From contig NZ_JBHSYO010000002.1 of assembly GCF_042662685.1 (NCBI RefSeq), forward strand, positions 186,001-250,000: a DNA stretch of 64,000 nt. Reading direction: 5' to 3'. Under the pieces are notes generated by a model. That model did no database searches. It was given only the letters and a program-made list of their open reading frames with translations, and was not told the DNA's origin. This stretch comes from Pseudobowmanella zhangzhouensis. GTDB lineage: Bacteria > Pseudomonadota > Gammaproteobacteria > Enterobacterales > Alteromonadaceae. This document shows, piece by piece, positions 35,758-44,880 of this stretch (positions within the stretch are counted from its first letter, which is position 1; every line of letters starts with the position of its first letter). The position numbers and the translations under genes were made by a program.

Positions 35758-37123
35758 CGTGCTGGAAAAAATCTGCAACCACAAGCGCGAAGAAATCGCG
35801 GCGAGAAAACAAGCGCTGCCGTTGGAGACCTTTCAGGCTAACCTGACGCCGTCCACGCGCAGCTTATTCGATGCCCTGAGCCAGCCTGAGGCGGGTTTTA
35901 TTCTGGAATGCAAGAAAGCCTCCCCATCGAAAGGCCTGATTCGCGCCAATTTCGATTTGGACGAAATCATCAGCGCCTATGCCCCCCGTGCGGCGGCCAT
36001 TTCAGTACTGACCGATGAGCAGTACTTTCAGGGTAGCTTTGCCTACCTGGACTATGTGCGTCAGCGCGTACATCAGCCAGTGCTGAATAAAGACTTTTTT
36101 GTCGACCCCTATCAGGTTTATCTGGCGCGCTACCATGACGCCGATGCCATATTATTGATGCTGTCAGTCTTAAGCGATGAGGAATATACCGAACTGGCGG
36201 CCATTGCCGACTCACTGAGCCTCGATGTGCTGACCGAAGTCAGCAATGAACAAGAGACCCAGCGAGCTATCGCGCTCGGCGCAAAAATTATCGGCATTAA
36301 CAACCGCAACTTACGCGATTTGAGCACAGACTTAGCCACCACCGAACGCCTGGCGCCGATGATCCCGGATGATCGTCTGGTTATCAGTGAGTCCGGTATT
36401 TATACCCACGACGATGTGCGTCGTTTGGCACCACTGGCCGATGGATTTCTGGTCGGCAGCAGCCTGATGGCACAAGCCGATGTGGCGCTGGCGGTTAACC
36501 AGTTAATTTATGGACACGTGAAGGTCTGTGGTGTCACCCTTCCCGAAGATGCCCTGATGGCCAAACAAGCCGGTGCCAGTTATGCCGGGTTGATCTTCGC
36601 GCCTAAATCTCCGCGCTGTGTTAGTTTGCATCAGGCGCAAACCATTGTTTCGCAGGTGCCATTTCACTATGTGGGCGTGTTTGTCGACCAGCCAATTGCG
36701 ATGGTCTGCGAACTGGCACAAAAACTGGACTTAGCCGCGGTGCAGTTGCACGGTAATGAGGACAGCGCCTATATCGCCACCTTGCGTGCAGAACTGGCGC
36801 AAGACTGCCAGATTTGGAAAGCCTACGGCGTCAGCGATGCCCTGCCCGCGCTACAAAGCGGGCCGATTGACCGGCATCTGCTGGATAGTCGTATCGGTAA
36901 TCAAAGCGGCGGCACCGGGCAGCGTTTTGACTGGACATTATTTGCCGGCTTGGAAAGCAAAACCTCGCTGGCCCTGGCCGGTGGATTGGACGCCGACAAT
37001 ATTGCCGATGCCAAAGCAACGGGCGTGGGCTTATTGGATGTGAATTCCGGCGTCGAGTCACGCCCCGGCGTGAAAAACCACACGCAACTAACCAAATTAT
37101 TCAACAACTTACGCCACTACTGA
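35750..37123 (+). CDS. trpCF: Bifunctional indole-3-glycerol-phosphate synthase / PRA isomerase
   Basis: Fused TrpC-TrpF of 457 residues catalysing two consecutive steps. It starts with GTG behind a strong GGAGGTAA site. TrpC (about 1-255) shows FILECKKASPSKGLIR, VLNKDFFVDPYQV and GINNRNLRDLS; TrpF (about 258-457) shows VKVCGVTLPEDA, VGVFVDQP, VQLHGNED and LAGGLDADNI. The fusion is typical of many gammaproteobacteria. Confidence 0.98.
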   Translation: MANVLEKICNHKREEIAARKQALPLETFQANLTPSTRSLFDALSQPEAGFILECKKASPSKGLIRANFDLDEIISAYAPRAAAISVLTDEQYFQGSFAYLDYVRQRVHQPVLNKDFFVDPYQVYLARYHDADAILLMLSVLSDEEYTELAAIADSLSLDVLTEVSNEQETQRAIALGAKIIGINNRNLRDLSTDLATTERLAPMIPDDRLVISESGIYTHDDVRRLAPLADGFLVGSSLMAQADVALAVNQLIYGHVKVCGVTLPEDALMAKQAGASYAGLIFAPKSPRCVSLHQAQTIVSQVPFHYVGVFVDQPIAMVCELAQKLDLAAVQLHGNEDSAYIATLRAELAQDCQIWKAYGVSDALPALQSGPIDRHLLDSRIGNQSGGTGQRFDWTLFAGLESKTSLALAGGLDADNIADAKATGVGLLDVNSGVESRPGVKNHTQLTKLFNNLRHY

Positions 37124-37130
37124 GAGATTT

Positions 37131-38312
37131 ATGAATAGCTTACCAAGTAAATTTGGCCCGTTTGGTGGCATGTATGTGCCAGAGCTGTTGATCCCAGCGC
37201 TGGATCAACTTGAACAGGAATTTATCAAGGCGCAAAACGACGCGGACTTTCAGCAGGAGTTTATGGATCTGCTGAAAAACTACGCCGGTCGCCCGACTGC
37301 GCTGACCAAAACCCGTAATATTGTCAGTAATCCACTGGTTACCCTATATCTAAAGCGCGAAGATTTACTGCACGGTGGTGCGCACAAAACCAATCAGGTA
37401 CTGGGTCAGGCATTGTTAACCAAGCGCATGGGTAAAACCGAAGTGATAGCCGAAACCGGCGCCGGCCAGCATGGTACGGCCACGGCGCTGGCCTGCGCAC
37501 TGCTGGGACTTAAAGCACGAATTTATATGGGCGCCAAAGACGTGGAACGTCAGGCACCGAACGTATTTCGTATGCGCCTGATGGGCGCTGAGGTGATCCC
37601 GGTGGACTCTGGCTCGGGCACATTGAAAGATGCGGTTAACGAAGCCCTGCGTGACTGGTCAGCCAATTACGAAAAAGCCCATTATCTGCTTGGCACCGCC
37701 GCCGGCCCGCACCCTTTCCCAACCATCGTGCGTGAATTCCACCGTATGATTGGTGAAGAAACCAAGGCACAAATTCTGGCTGCCGAAGGTCGCTTGCCGG
37801 ATGAGGTGATTGCCTGTGTCGGGGGTGGCTCCAACGCCATTGGTATGTTTGCCGATTTTATCGATGATAAAGACGTTGGCCTGGTGGGTGTTGAGCCAGC
37901 CGGTAAAGGGATCCATACCCATGAGCATGGTGCGGCCATTGCCAAAGGCACTATGGGGATTCTACATGGCGCGTATACCTACATTATGCAGGATGAAGAC
38001 GGCCAGATTGAGGAGTCCTATTCAGTCTCCGCCGGCCTGGATTACCCTGCGGTTGGCCCTGAGCATGCGTTTTTACATTACACCGGTCGCGCCCGTTATG
38101 AGTCGGCTACCGATGATGAAGCGCTGGCCGCTTTCCAGTTGCTGGCGCAAAAAGAAGGCATTATTCCGGCGCTGGAGTCCTCCCACGCGCTGGCCTATGC
38201 GCTCAAAGCTGCAGAACAGGCGACAAAGCCGACACTCATGGTGGTGAACCTCTCTGGCCGCGGTGATAAAGACATTGCCCATGTTCAACAATTTTTAAAA
38301 GGAGCGCTGTAA
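37131..38312 (+). CDS. trpB: Tryptophan synthase beta chain
   Basis: PLP enzyme of 393 residues condensing indole with serine. The PLP lysine is in HGGAHKTNQVLGQA, the indole/serine site in ETGAGQHGTATA, and the phosphate-binding loop in CVGGGSNAIG. The family length is about 395. It follows trpCF by 7 bp, and its stop overlaps the trpA start by one base, matching the need for equal amounts of both subunits. Confidence 0.99.
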   Translation: MNSLPSKFGPFGGMYVPELLIPALDQLEQEFIKAQNDADFQQEFMDLLKNYAGRPTALTKTRNIVSNPLVTLYLKREDLLHGGAHKTNQVLGQALLTKRMGKTEVIAETGAGQHGTATALACALLGLKARIYMGAKDVERQAPNVFRMRLMGAEVIPVDSGSGTLKDAVNEALRDWSANYEKAHYLLGTAAGPHPFPTIVREFHRMIGEETKAQILAAEGRLPDEVIACVGGGSNAIGMFADFIDDKDVGLVGVEPAGKGIHTHEHGAAIAKGTMGILHGAYTYIMQDEDGQIEESYSVSAGLDYPAVGPEHAFLHYTGRARYESATDDEALAAFQLLAQKEGIIPALESSHALAYALKAAEQATKPTLMVVNLSGRGDKDIAHVQQFLKGAL

Positions 38313-39118
38313 TGGCTGCAGATCGTTATCAGGCCATGTTCAGCCGCCTGGCTGAAGAGCAACGTGGTGCCTTTGTGCCATTTGTGATGCTGGGCGACCC
38401 GGATAAGGCCACCAGCATAGAGATCATCAGCGCTCTGGTGGATGGCGGTGCCGATGCGCTGGAACTGGGCTTTCCATTCTCCGACCCTATCGCAGATGGG
38501 CCGGTGATCCAAAAAGCCGGCATACGTGCGCTGGCGAATAAAATTCATCAGCAGGATTGCTTTGAAATTCTCAGCGAAATTCGCCGTCGTCACCCACAGA
38601 CGCCAATTGGCCTGTTGCTGTATTCTAATTTGGTGTTCCACACCGGATTAGACGCATTTTATGCCAAAGCCGCCCAAGCCGGGGTCGACTCGGTGTTACT
38701 AGCCGATGTACCACTGCGTGAAGCTGAAATATTCCAGCAAACCGCACAAGCCCACAACATTCACCATATCCTGATTGCACCGCCCAATGCCGATGACGAG
38801 GCACTCAAGCAGATTGCCAGCCAATCCAGTGGCTATATTTATCTGCTCGGCCGCGCAGGCGTTACCGGCACGGAAACCGCCGCCAATGCACCGGTAAAAG
38901 CCATGGTAGACAAACTCAGCGTATACAAAGGCGCGCCCAGCGTTATTGGCTTTGGTATTTCCAACCCCGCTCAGGTCAAAGCTGCGATTGGTGATGGTGC
39001 GGCAGGTGCGATTGCCGGCTCGGCCACGGTGAAAATCATCGAGCAGCATCTGCATGATGTCCCGGCCATGCTTAGCGCATTAAAAGCGTTTGTCGCCGAG
39101 ATGAAATCGGCAACCTGA
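38312..39118 (+). CDS. trpA: Tryptophan synthase alpha chain
   Basis: TIM-barrel enzyme of 268 residues cleaving indole-3-glycerol phosphate; indole is tunnelled to TrpB. The catalytic Glu and Asp are in ALELGFPFSDPIADGPVIQ, and the phosphate loop is in YLLGRAGVTGTE and GFGISNPAQV. It is the last gene of the operon. No clear intrinsic terminator follows: the next hairpin (39158-39179) lacks a T run. Confidence 0.98.
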   Translation: MAADRYQAMFSRLAEEQRGAFVPFVMLGDPDKATSIEIISALVDGGADALELGFPFSDPIADGPVIQKAGIRALANKIHQQDCFEILSEIRRRHPQTPIGLLLYSNLVFHTGLDAFYAKAAQAGVDSVLLADVPLREAEIFQQTAQAHNIHHILIAPPNADDEALKQIASQSSGYIYLLGRAGVTGTETAANAPVKAMVDKLSVYKGAPSVIGFGISNPAQVKAAIGDGAAGAIAGSATVKIIEQHLHDVPAMLSALKAFVAEMKSAT

Positions 39119-39157
39119 GCCGTTTTTCGCGCCGCTCGACCTATCCCAACACAAGTC

Positions 39158-39179
39158 ATGCCGGGCAGCGACCCGGCAT
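39158..39179. repeat. Palindromic intergenic repeat after trpA
   Basis: ATGCCGGG-CAGCGA-CCCGGCAT, perfect 8-bp arms with a 6-nt loop and no T run. The setting (GTCATGCCGGG ... CCCGGCATCC) resembles short palindromic repeats scattered between genes of many proteobacteria. The rest of the gap 39119-39396 shows no gene. Confidence 0.6.
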
Positions 39180-39396
39180 CCATTTAGCTTCTCATGTGGA
39201 TTGCGGCTCAAGTCAGCAATTACATGTGCGTGCGCAACAACAAACCTCTGTGCCGTCAGGCAGAAAATAGTCATTTACTCACACCCTTTTACAAATTCAC
39301 TGCATACAATCTTTGAGCTGAAGGGGACTAATTTGATAGGGTTGTGCACGCAAAAAAACTATCAATTTAATGACTACCCCATCAGGGCATAGGGAC

Positions 39397-40428
39397 ATGA
39401 ACAAAAAAACCAGAACCACCATCCTGCGCGTCATCCTGTTTGGCGGTACGGCGATTTCGCTGTTTTTTGTGCCATGGATCATTGTCAAAGCCTGGCTCAT
39501 GCCATTGCCCGGCAGCGTGCAACAGCAGGTCAACGACGCAATCACCTATGGCTTTGATGGCATGTTGGTGTATGTGCAACAAGGCGATCAGCTTGGCCAA
39601 AGCTATACCGCAGGGTGGCACGACCGTGACAATAAACTCCCCGCCCGTGGCGATGCATTGTTTAAAATCGGCAGCATCAACAAACTCTATGTGGCTTCCG
39701 CCATCACATTGCTGATCAGTGACGGAAAATTACACAATGAAGGGACGCTGGCGGAATACTTCCCTGAACTTGAATCACGCATTCAATACGCCGATCAGAT
39801 CACACTGGCAAATTTGGTTGGGCATACCAGCGGCATTCCTAATTTCACTGATACCTATGCCTATTGGGAGAATCCACCAGACACACAGGCAGAGCAACTG
39901 GCCCTGATTCTGGACAAGCCCGCTAATTTCAAACCCGGAGATGGCTACGAGTATTCTAATACCAACTATTTGTTGCTGGGCGAACTGATTGCCCGCGCCG
40001 CTGGCGTATCTCAAGCGCAATTTATTCAGCAACGCATCCTCGCCCCGCTTAACCTGACCCATACCTATTTTTCACTGGATGAGGTGAATATGGATGATTT
40101 AATGGGCGGCTATTACGTCGGCGTAGAGCCGGACATTAAAACTAATGATTACGGCGCGATGATTGCCAGTGCCGATGATTTAGCGACCTTTGTACGTGCA
40201 CTTAACACCGGCGAACTTTTCACACCTGAGCAGCAAGCGATTTATTCATCACTCTATGTGTATGAGCATGGCGGCCTGATCCCGGGGTACCAAACCTATA
40301 CCGCCTATTATCCGGATATCGACACCGTGGTGGTGCAGTGTATCAACACCACGGATTTTAATGGCTACGAATGGAACCTATCTCAGGTGTTTTTCAGCCG
40401 CATCGGCAAGATTCTGCACCAGAATTAA
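39397..40428 (+). CDS. Serine hydrolase (beta-lactamase family), membrane-anchored
   Basis: Serine hydrolase of 343 residues from ATG 39397 (AGGG upstream; an ATG at 39370 would add nine polar residues). An N-terminal hydrophobic segment near residues 10-28 is an anchor or signal. The three motifs of the class C/PBP fold are SINK in FKIGSINKLYVAS, YSN in YEYSNTNYLLLGEL, and HGG in YEHGGLIPGYQ. The substrate is unknown; esterase or D-peptidase is likely. It converges on another serine hydrolase and lies between trpA and yciB, which are near neighbours in other genomes. Confidence 0.88.
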   Translation: MNKKTRTTILRVILFGGTAISLFFVPWIIVKAWLMPLPGSVQQQVNDAITYGFDGMLVYVQQGDQLGQSYTAGWHDRDNKLPARGDALFKIGSINKLYVASAITLLISDGKLHNEGTLAEYFPELESRIQYADQITLANLVGHTSGIPNFTDTYAYWENPPDTQAEQLALILDKPANFKPGDGYEYSNTNYLLLGELIARAAGVSQAQFIQQRILAPLNLTHTYFSLDEVNMDDLMGGYYVGVEPDIKTNDYGAMIASADDLATFVRALNTGELFTPEQQAIYSSLYVYEHGGLIPGYQTYTAYYPDIDTVVVQCINTTDFNGYEWNLSQVFFSRIGKILHQN

Positions 40429-40448
40429 CGGCTCGAAACTGGAACGGG

Positions 40449-41789
40449 CTACTCGCCCGCCCCACTGTTTTTTGACATCAGATATTCTGCCACCGCCTGA
40501 TAGGCGGGAAGCGAAGTTGGGTCGATTTTACTGTTTTTGGCGTCTGGAAAAGACGCAAAACGCACTATTACCATCTCTGCTGTCGGGTCGACATAAATCG
40601 TCTGCCCATGCACCCCGCGTGCGGCGAATGCCCCATGCTCGTTGTGCATCACCCACCACATGCTGCGGTAACTTCCGCCTGCCAACGCCTTATACCCGGC
40701 TTGCGCTAACGCCTGTTTATCTCCTCCGGCTTTGATACTGTCGACCACACTGGCAGGAAACAGTGGTTGGCCGTTTAGTTGGCCGTTATCCAGCATTAAT
40801 TGACCGATTCGCCCCAAATCACGCAGAGCCGCGCTAAGCCCGCCACCGGCAAACGGTGTGCCTTTGCCATCCACCGTCATATAGGCATCCTGTTCGGCGC
40901 CCATTGGTTGCCAGAGCTTTTCCGCTAATAAATCAGTTAATTCCTTGCCGCTGACCCGAGATACAATCCACCCAAGCGCATCGGTATTCACGGTTTTATA
41001 GCCAAACACTCTGCCATGCTGCCCGGCTTTTTTGACGGTCTTCAGGTAATCAAAATACCCATCCGGCCCCTGATAACCCGGAGGTTTTGGTAAGGGACTG
41101 GCAGCCGCAGAATATTGCCAGATATCCGCGTGCGGATCGGCATAATCTTCGCTGTAATACAGTGCCGTGGTCATATCCATCACCTGGCGCACCGTGGCCG
41201 AGCCAAAGGCACTGCCAGTTAGTTCCGGCACAATCGTGTTGACTCTGGCGTTTTCATCAAGCGAGCCTTCGGCAATCAATATTTCTGCCAGCAAGCCAGT
41301 GAGAGATTTGGTCATCGACATGGCCGCATGCTTACCATACTCATTCAGGCAACCCAGATAGCGCTCGTAGACCACCTTGCCCTTATGAAGAATTAACATA
41401 CCGTCGGTGTAGTTGGCCGCGAGGGATTGCTCCCAATTCATCAGGCTTTTGCCACCGAGCGGCATAAAACGTATCTGGTCGATATTATCATCGAGCGCGT
41501 ATTCCAGCGGTGCCGGTGCGCCAAGACCGCGGCTAACCTGCTGGGTGGGCAACAACTCCCGGATGTGACAAACGGTCCAGCGCAGTTTGGGAAAACTGAA
41601 ATAATTGGATTGTGGTTGCATGATCAGTTTGTCTGCTGGCGGTGGTGTGCCAATCATCCAACCGAGGCGTTGTGGATCGGAGTCGGCCGCATTAGGCACA
41701 TTTTTATTTTGTGCCTGCAACGGCGCAATCATGGTCAGGCTACAAATCGCCACACAACACAAAGAATGGGTAAAGCGGGCAAGTTTCAT
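40449..41789 (-). CDS. Exported serine hydrolase, 6-aminohexanoate-dimer-hydrolase-like
   Basis: Serine hydrolase of 446 residues from ATG 41789 (AGGGACG site). Signal peptide about 1-27 (CVAICSLTMIAPLQAQ). The SxxK motif is SMTK in AAMSMTKSLTGL; a tyrosine motif lies in VFGYKTVNTDALGW and an HGQ in RGVHGQTIYVDP. Its layout (long N-terminal lead with RLGWMIGTPPP) matches the NylB-like branch rather than true beta-lactamases. It is convergent with the serine hydrolase gene before it, 20 bp apart. Confidence 0.85.
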   Translation of the reverse strand: MKLARFTHSLCCVAICSLTMIAPLQAQNKNVPNAADSDPQRLGWMIGTPPPADKLIMQPQSNYFSFPKLRWTVCHIRELLPTQQVSRGLGAPAPLEYALDDNIDQIRFMPLGGKSLMNWEQSLAANYTDGMLILHKGKVVYERYLGCLNEYGKHAAMSMTKSLTGLLAEILIAEGSLDENARVNTIVPELTGSAFGSATVRQVMDMTTALYYSEDYADPHADIWQYSAAASPLPKPPGYQGPDGYFDYLKTVKKAGQHGRVFGYKTVNTDALGWIVSRVSGKELTDLLAEKLWQPMGAEQDAYMTVDGKGTPFAGGGLSAALRDLGRIGQLMLDNGQLNGQPLFPASVVDSIKAGGDKQALAQAGYKALAGGSYRSMWWVMHNEHGAFAARGVHGQTIYVDPTAEMVIVRFASFPDAKNSKIDPTSLPAYQAVAEYLMSKNSGAGE

Positions 41790-41988
41790 AAGCGTCCCTG
41801 TCAGGAAAAGAAAGATTTTTAGTACGAATATCAATGTACTAGCTAATCACACCATAGTGCAAAATACGCGCATTCGCGTAGTTTGGATTTCCTCCGTTTA
41901 TCGCTTTAAAACGTAACAAATCGCTACCACCTGCAGCGGCTAAAATTCTTTATGGTACACTGCCGCCAGATATTAAATGAGAGACTTT

Positions 41989-42552
41989 ATGGCTGCGTTA
42001 CTGGAATTCTTACCCCTGTTGATTTTCTTTGTGGTGTACAAGATGCAGGACATCTTTTGGGCCACAGGTGCACTGATGGCCGCCACCTTGTTGCAGTTGC
42101 TGATAACCTATTTCATGCACAAGAAAATCGAGAAAAAACAGTGGATTTTCTTTGCCATGGTGGTGGCGTTTGGTGCGTTAACCCTGGCGTTTCGCGATAA
42201 GACCTTCATTATGTGGAAACCAACGGCGGTATATGCATTATTCGCCATCGTATTGCTCGGTAGCCTGATAATGAAAAAGCCCATCATGGAGCAGATGATG
42301 GGCGAAGTGGTCAGCCTGCCTCACGCAGTCTGGGTCAGGATCACAGCGGCCTGGGGGCTATTTTTTATTGGCGCTGCCATTGCCAATGTGTATGTAGCAC
42401 ATCATATGAGTGAAGATGACTGGGTCAATTTTAAAGTGTTCTGGATGACCGGCTTTTCTATGGGCTTTATGATCCTGACTATTGCCTATTTATATCGCTA
42501 CCTGCCTCAGGATGAGGTCAAACCCGCCGACACCGCAAAGGACGACAACTAA
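41989..42552 (+). CDS. yciB: Inner membrane-spanning protein YciB (septation protein A)
   Basis: Polytopic inner-membrane protein of 187 residues with about five helices, starting FLPLLIFFVVYKMQDIFWAT, the usual YciB opening. ATG 41989 has GAGAG 7 bp upstream; the ATG at 41977 overlaps that site and is less likely. It takes part in cell-envelope integrity and septation with DcrB. It overlaps yciI by one base. Confidence 0.95.
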   Translation: MAALLEFLPLLIFFVVYKMQDIFWATGALMAATLLQLLITYFMHKKIEKKQWIFFAMVVAFGALTLAFRDKTFIMWKPTAVYALFAIVLLGSLIMKKPIMEQMMGEVVSLPHAVWVRITAAWGLFFIGAAIANVYVAHHMSEDDWVNFKVFWMTGFSMGFMILTIAYLYRYLPQDEVKPADTAKDDN

Positions 42553-42851
42553 TGTGGTACATGATTTACGCTGAAGACGTCGAAAACAGCCTGCAACAAC
42601 GCATGGCGGCACGTCCGGATCATTTAGCACGACTAATGCAGCTAAGAGATCAGGGACGTTTGCTGATTGCGGGTCCCACGCCGGCGATTGACAACGAGGA
42701 TCCGGGCCCGGCAGGGTTCAGTGGCTCTTTGTTGGTAGCGGAATTCGCCAGTTTGCAGGAGGCGCAGGCATGGGCCGATGATGACCCTTACATCAAGGCC
42801 GGTGTATATGCCCGCGTAACGGTCAAGCCCTATAAAAAAGTCCTGCCCTGA
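42552..42851 (+). CDS. yciI: YciI family protein
   Basis: Small ferredoxin-like-fold protein of 99 residues, the same size as E. coli YciI. The conserved His-Asp pair of the family lies in RPDHLARLMQLRDQGRLLIAG and ADDDPYIKAGVY. The biochemical role is not settled. It is coupled to yciB in front and to arfB behind by one-base overlaps. Confidence 0.93.
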   Translation: MWYMIYAEDVENSLQQRMAARPDHLARLMQLRDQGRLLIAGPTPAIDNEDPGPAGFSGSLLVAEFASLQEAQAWADDDPYIKAGVYARVTVKPYKKVLP

Positions 42852-43270
42852 TGGCACAATTGTTCTTAACCGACACCCTGTGGATTGATGATGCCGATAT
42901 CGACTTATCGGCTATCCGTGCACAGGGATCCGGTGGGCAAAACGTCAACAAAGTCAGCAGTGCCATTCATCTGCGTTTTGACGTCGCCAAATCCAGCCTG
43001 CCGGAATATATGAAAGAGCGCCTGCTGGCAGTCAACGACTCACGCCTGACCAGCGACGGTATTTTTGTGCTCAAAGCCCAGCAATATCGTACGCAGGAAC
43101 AAAATCGCGACGATGCGCTTGCCCGCCTGGGTGAATGGATCAGTGAAAACATTAAAGTGCAAAAGGCACGTAAAGCCACCAAACCCAGCCGCGCTGCAAA
43201 AGCAAAACGACTGGACAGCAAAAAACAGCACAGTGAACGGAAACAGCGGCGCCAAAAAGTAGATTTCTAA
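42851..43270 (+). CDS. arfB: Alternative ribosome-rescue peptidyl-tRNA hydrolase ArfB (YaeJ)
   Basis: Release-factor-like protein of 139 residues that frees ribosomes stalled on non-stop mRNA. The GGQ motif is in GSGGQNVNKVSSAIHL, and the C-terminal tail is very basic (KARKATKPSRAAKAKRLDSK), which in ArfB enters the empty mRNA channel. There is no codon-recognition domain. It is coupled to yciI, an arrangement that suggests a yciB-yciI-arfB transcript. Confidence 0.96.
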   Translation: MAQLFLTDTLWIDDADIDLSAIRAQGSGGQNVNKVSSAIHLRFDVAKSSLPEYMKERLLAVNDSRLTSDGIFVLKAQQYRTQEQNRDDALARLGEWISENIKVQKARKATKPSRAAKAKRLDSKKQHSERKQRRQKVDF

Positions 43271-43288
43271 GCCAACAGGAGTGTAAGG

Positions 43289-43507
43289 ATGCACTGGTTT
43301 ATATTGATTAACGCAATACTGCTTATTTACCTGCGGGTAAAAAATATTTTCGTCTGGCTGGTATTGATCTACGCCATTCCGTTGTCAGCGCTGTTGTATT
43401 TTCTCCCTCCGGACGCAAACTGGTATTCCCATCCATTTTTCATCATTTGGCTGGTTTGCTATTTTATGACGCTCTATTCACAATCGTCACCACGCAAGCC
43501 AAGGTAA
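43289..43507 (+). CDS. Small membrane protein, function unknown
   Basis: Protein of 72 residues with three hydrophobic segments (WFILINAILLIYL, FVWLVLIYAIPLSALLYFL, FFIIWLVCYFMTLY). The start is preceded by AGGAGTGTAAGG. It follows arfB by 18 bp and probably belongs to the same transcript. No family recognised. Confidence 0.65.
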   Translation: MHWFILINAILLIYLRVKNIFVWLVLIYAIPLSALLYFLPPDANWYSHPFFIIWLVCYFMTLYSQSSPRKPR

Positions 43508-43519
43508 TAAATCAGCAGC

Positions 43520-44023
43520 ATGAATAGCAGCCAGTGGGAAAAGATTCAGTTAGAGCATCAGGCCAGTGACCTGTTTGCCCGGCTTTATCAGCAATGCTGC
43601 GGAAAAGCGGTCACCTTTATCACCCATAACGAACCGCGTAAACCCGACGTTTCAGTCAGCATCGCCAACCAGCCCATCGACATTGAAATCGCCCACCTGT
43701 ATGGCAGTGAAACCGAAGCCAAGCTGATTTTAGGCAAGTCGTTGTCAGAGCAAACCTGCACCGAATTGCAGGCACTTGACGTGAACACCTCAGCAGATGA
43801 ACGCCTGGTAAACGCGCTTAACCGTATTTTGCATAACAAGGCGCAGAAGTTTTACGACAGCGACACGGTTTGGCTGGTGATCCGCAATGCCCATCCAGAC
43901 TGGAATGCGGACAGTGTGCGTGAACATCAGAGAGAGATCCACATTCCCTCCGCCCATCCGTTTGCACAAATCTGGTTGATTGGTGATTTGCAAGGTCACA
44001 GCGGCTTGGTGCGTCTGGCGTAA
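43520..44023 (+). CDS. Uncharacterised protein with nuclease-like PD...DIE segment
   Basis: Soluble protein of 167 residues without signal peptide or membrane helix. The stretch EPRKPDVSVSIANQPIDIEI resembles the PD-(D/E)xK nuclease core in spacing (PD, about 15 residues, D-I-E), but the Lys is replaced (EIA), so activity is doubtful. The later part (DTVWLVIRNAHPDW, FAQIWLIGDL) reads as beta strands. It lies 12 bp after the small membrane protein gene. I do not recognise a family. Confidence 0.6.
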   Translation: MNSSQWEKIQLEHQASDLFARLYQQCCGKAVTFITHNEPRKPDVSVSIANQPIDIEIAHLYGSETEAKLILGKSLSEQTCTELQALDVNTSADERLVNALNRILHNKAQKFYDSDTVWLVIRNAHPDWNADSVREHQREIHIPSAHPFAQIWLIGDLQGHSGLVRLA

Positions 44024-44113
44024 ACACATACCTCCACACCTAATCTAATACCTGTCTTGGTAAGACTTGTAGGCTATGCTGGTGTTTCGTTACATCACAC
44101 AGGATTCACTCTC

Positions 44114-44851
44114 ATGGACAGAGAAAAGATTGCATTATTTATCGATGCCGACAACGCGCCTGCCAACAAAATCTCCGACGTTTTGGCCGAGCTCGCTAAG
44201 TTGGGGGTCGTCAACATTCGCAGAGCTTACGGAAATTGGAAGAATCCCAACCTAACAGGCTGGGAGGAAGTGCTGCACGACAATGCGATCAAACCAATAC
44301 AACAGTTTGATCTCACCAAGGGCAAAAATGCCACCGACATCGCCATGGTGATTGATATCATGGACTTATTGCACACTCGCCAATTTGACGTAGTGTGCAT
44401 TCTTTCCTCAGATTGTGACTTTACCCCACTGGCCACGCGCGTGCACGCGGAGGGCAAAAAGGTCATCGGTTTTGGTGAGCGCAAAACTCCCATGCCATTC
44501 GTAAATGCCTGCACCTCATTTTTATATCTGGATAGCCTCGAGCAAACGGACAGAGCACCAGAGAAAAAGCCGCAAAATCTGAATCAGGATACTCGTCTAA
44601 TCCGTTTACTTCGTAGTGCTATTGTCGCAGTTCAAGATGATGATGGGTGGGCGAAACTAGGTCAAATTGGTCAACATATATCAAATCATTCTTCATTTGA
44701 TCATCGAAATTATGGCTTTAACAAACTGAAAGATTTGTTCGGTGCGATTTCTTTATTCGAATTAAAAACAACCAACTGTAGTCAGATTTGGGTACGAGAT
44801 AAAAAAGCGCTTAAAACGGGACATACCCAACCAAGCGGAAAAACGAAATAA
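44114..44851 (+). CDS. NYN (PIN-like) domain protein with C-terminal OST-HTH/LOTUS domain
   Basis: Probable RNA-acting protein of 245 residues from ATG 44114 (AGGA upstream). The NYN/PIN-like nuclease domain (about 1-150) has the acidic residues in LFIDADNAPAN, GKNATDIAMVIDIMDLL and ILSSDCDFTPLATR. The C-terminal part (about 165-235, LLRSAIVAVQDDDGWAKLGQIG and NYGFNKLKDLF) fits the OST-HTH/LOTUS fold that binds RNA. Bacterial members (YacP/LabA-like) are thought to process RNA, but targets are unknown. A strong terminator follows. Confidence 0.88.
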   Translation: MDREKIALFIDADNAPANKISDVLAELAKLGVVNIRRAYGNWKNPNLTGWEEVLHDNAIKPIQQFDLTKGKNATDIAMVIDIMDLLHTRQFDVVCILSSDCDFTPLATRVHAEGKKVIGFGERKTPMPFVNACTSFLYLDSLEQTDRAPEKKPQNLNQDTRLIRLLRSAIVAVQDDDGWAKLGQIGQHISNHSSFDHRNYGFNKLKDLFGAISLFELKTTNCSQIWVRDKKALKTGHTQPSGKTK

Positions 44852-44875
44852 AAAAAGCGCCTGATGGCGCTTTTT
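44852..44875. terminator. Bidirectional terminator after the NYN gene
   Basis: AAAAAGCGCC-TGAT-GGCGCTTTTT, a perfect 10-bp inverted repeat with A/T flanks directly after the stop codon, between convergent genes. Confidence 0.92.
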
Positions 44876-44880
44876 GTGCT

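Noticed and set aside
39158..39179. Terminator of the trp operon
   Set aside because: The stem is good, but no T run follows on either strand; it fits a palindromic repeat better.
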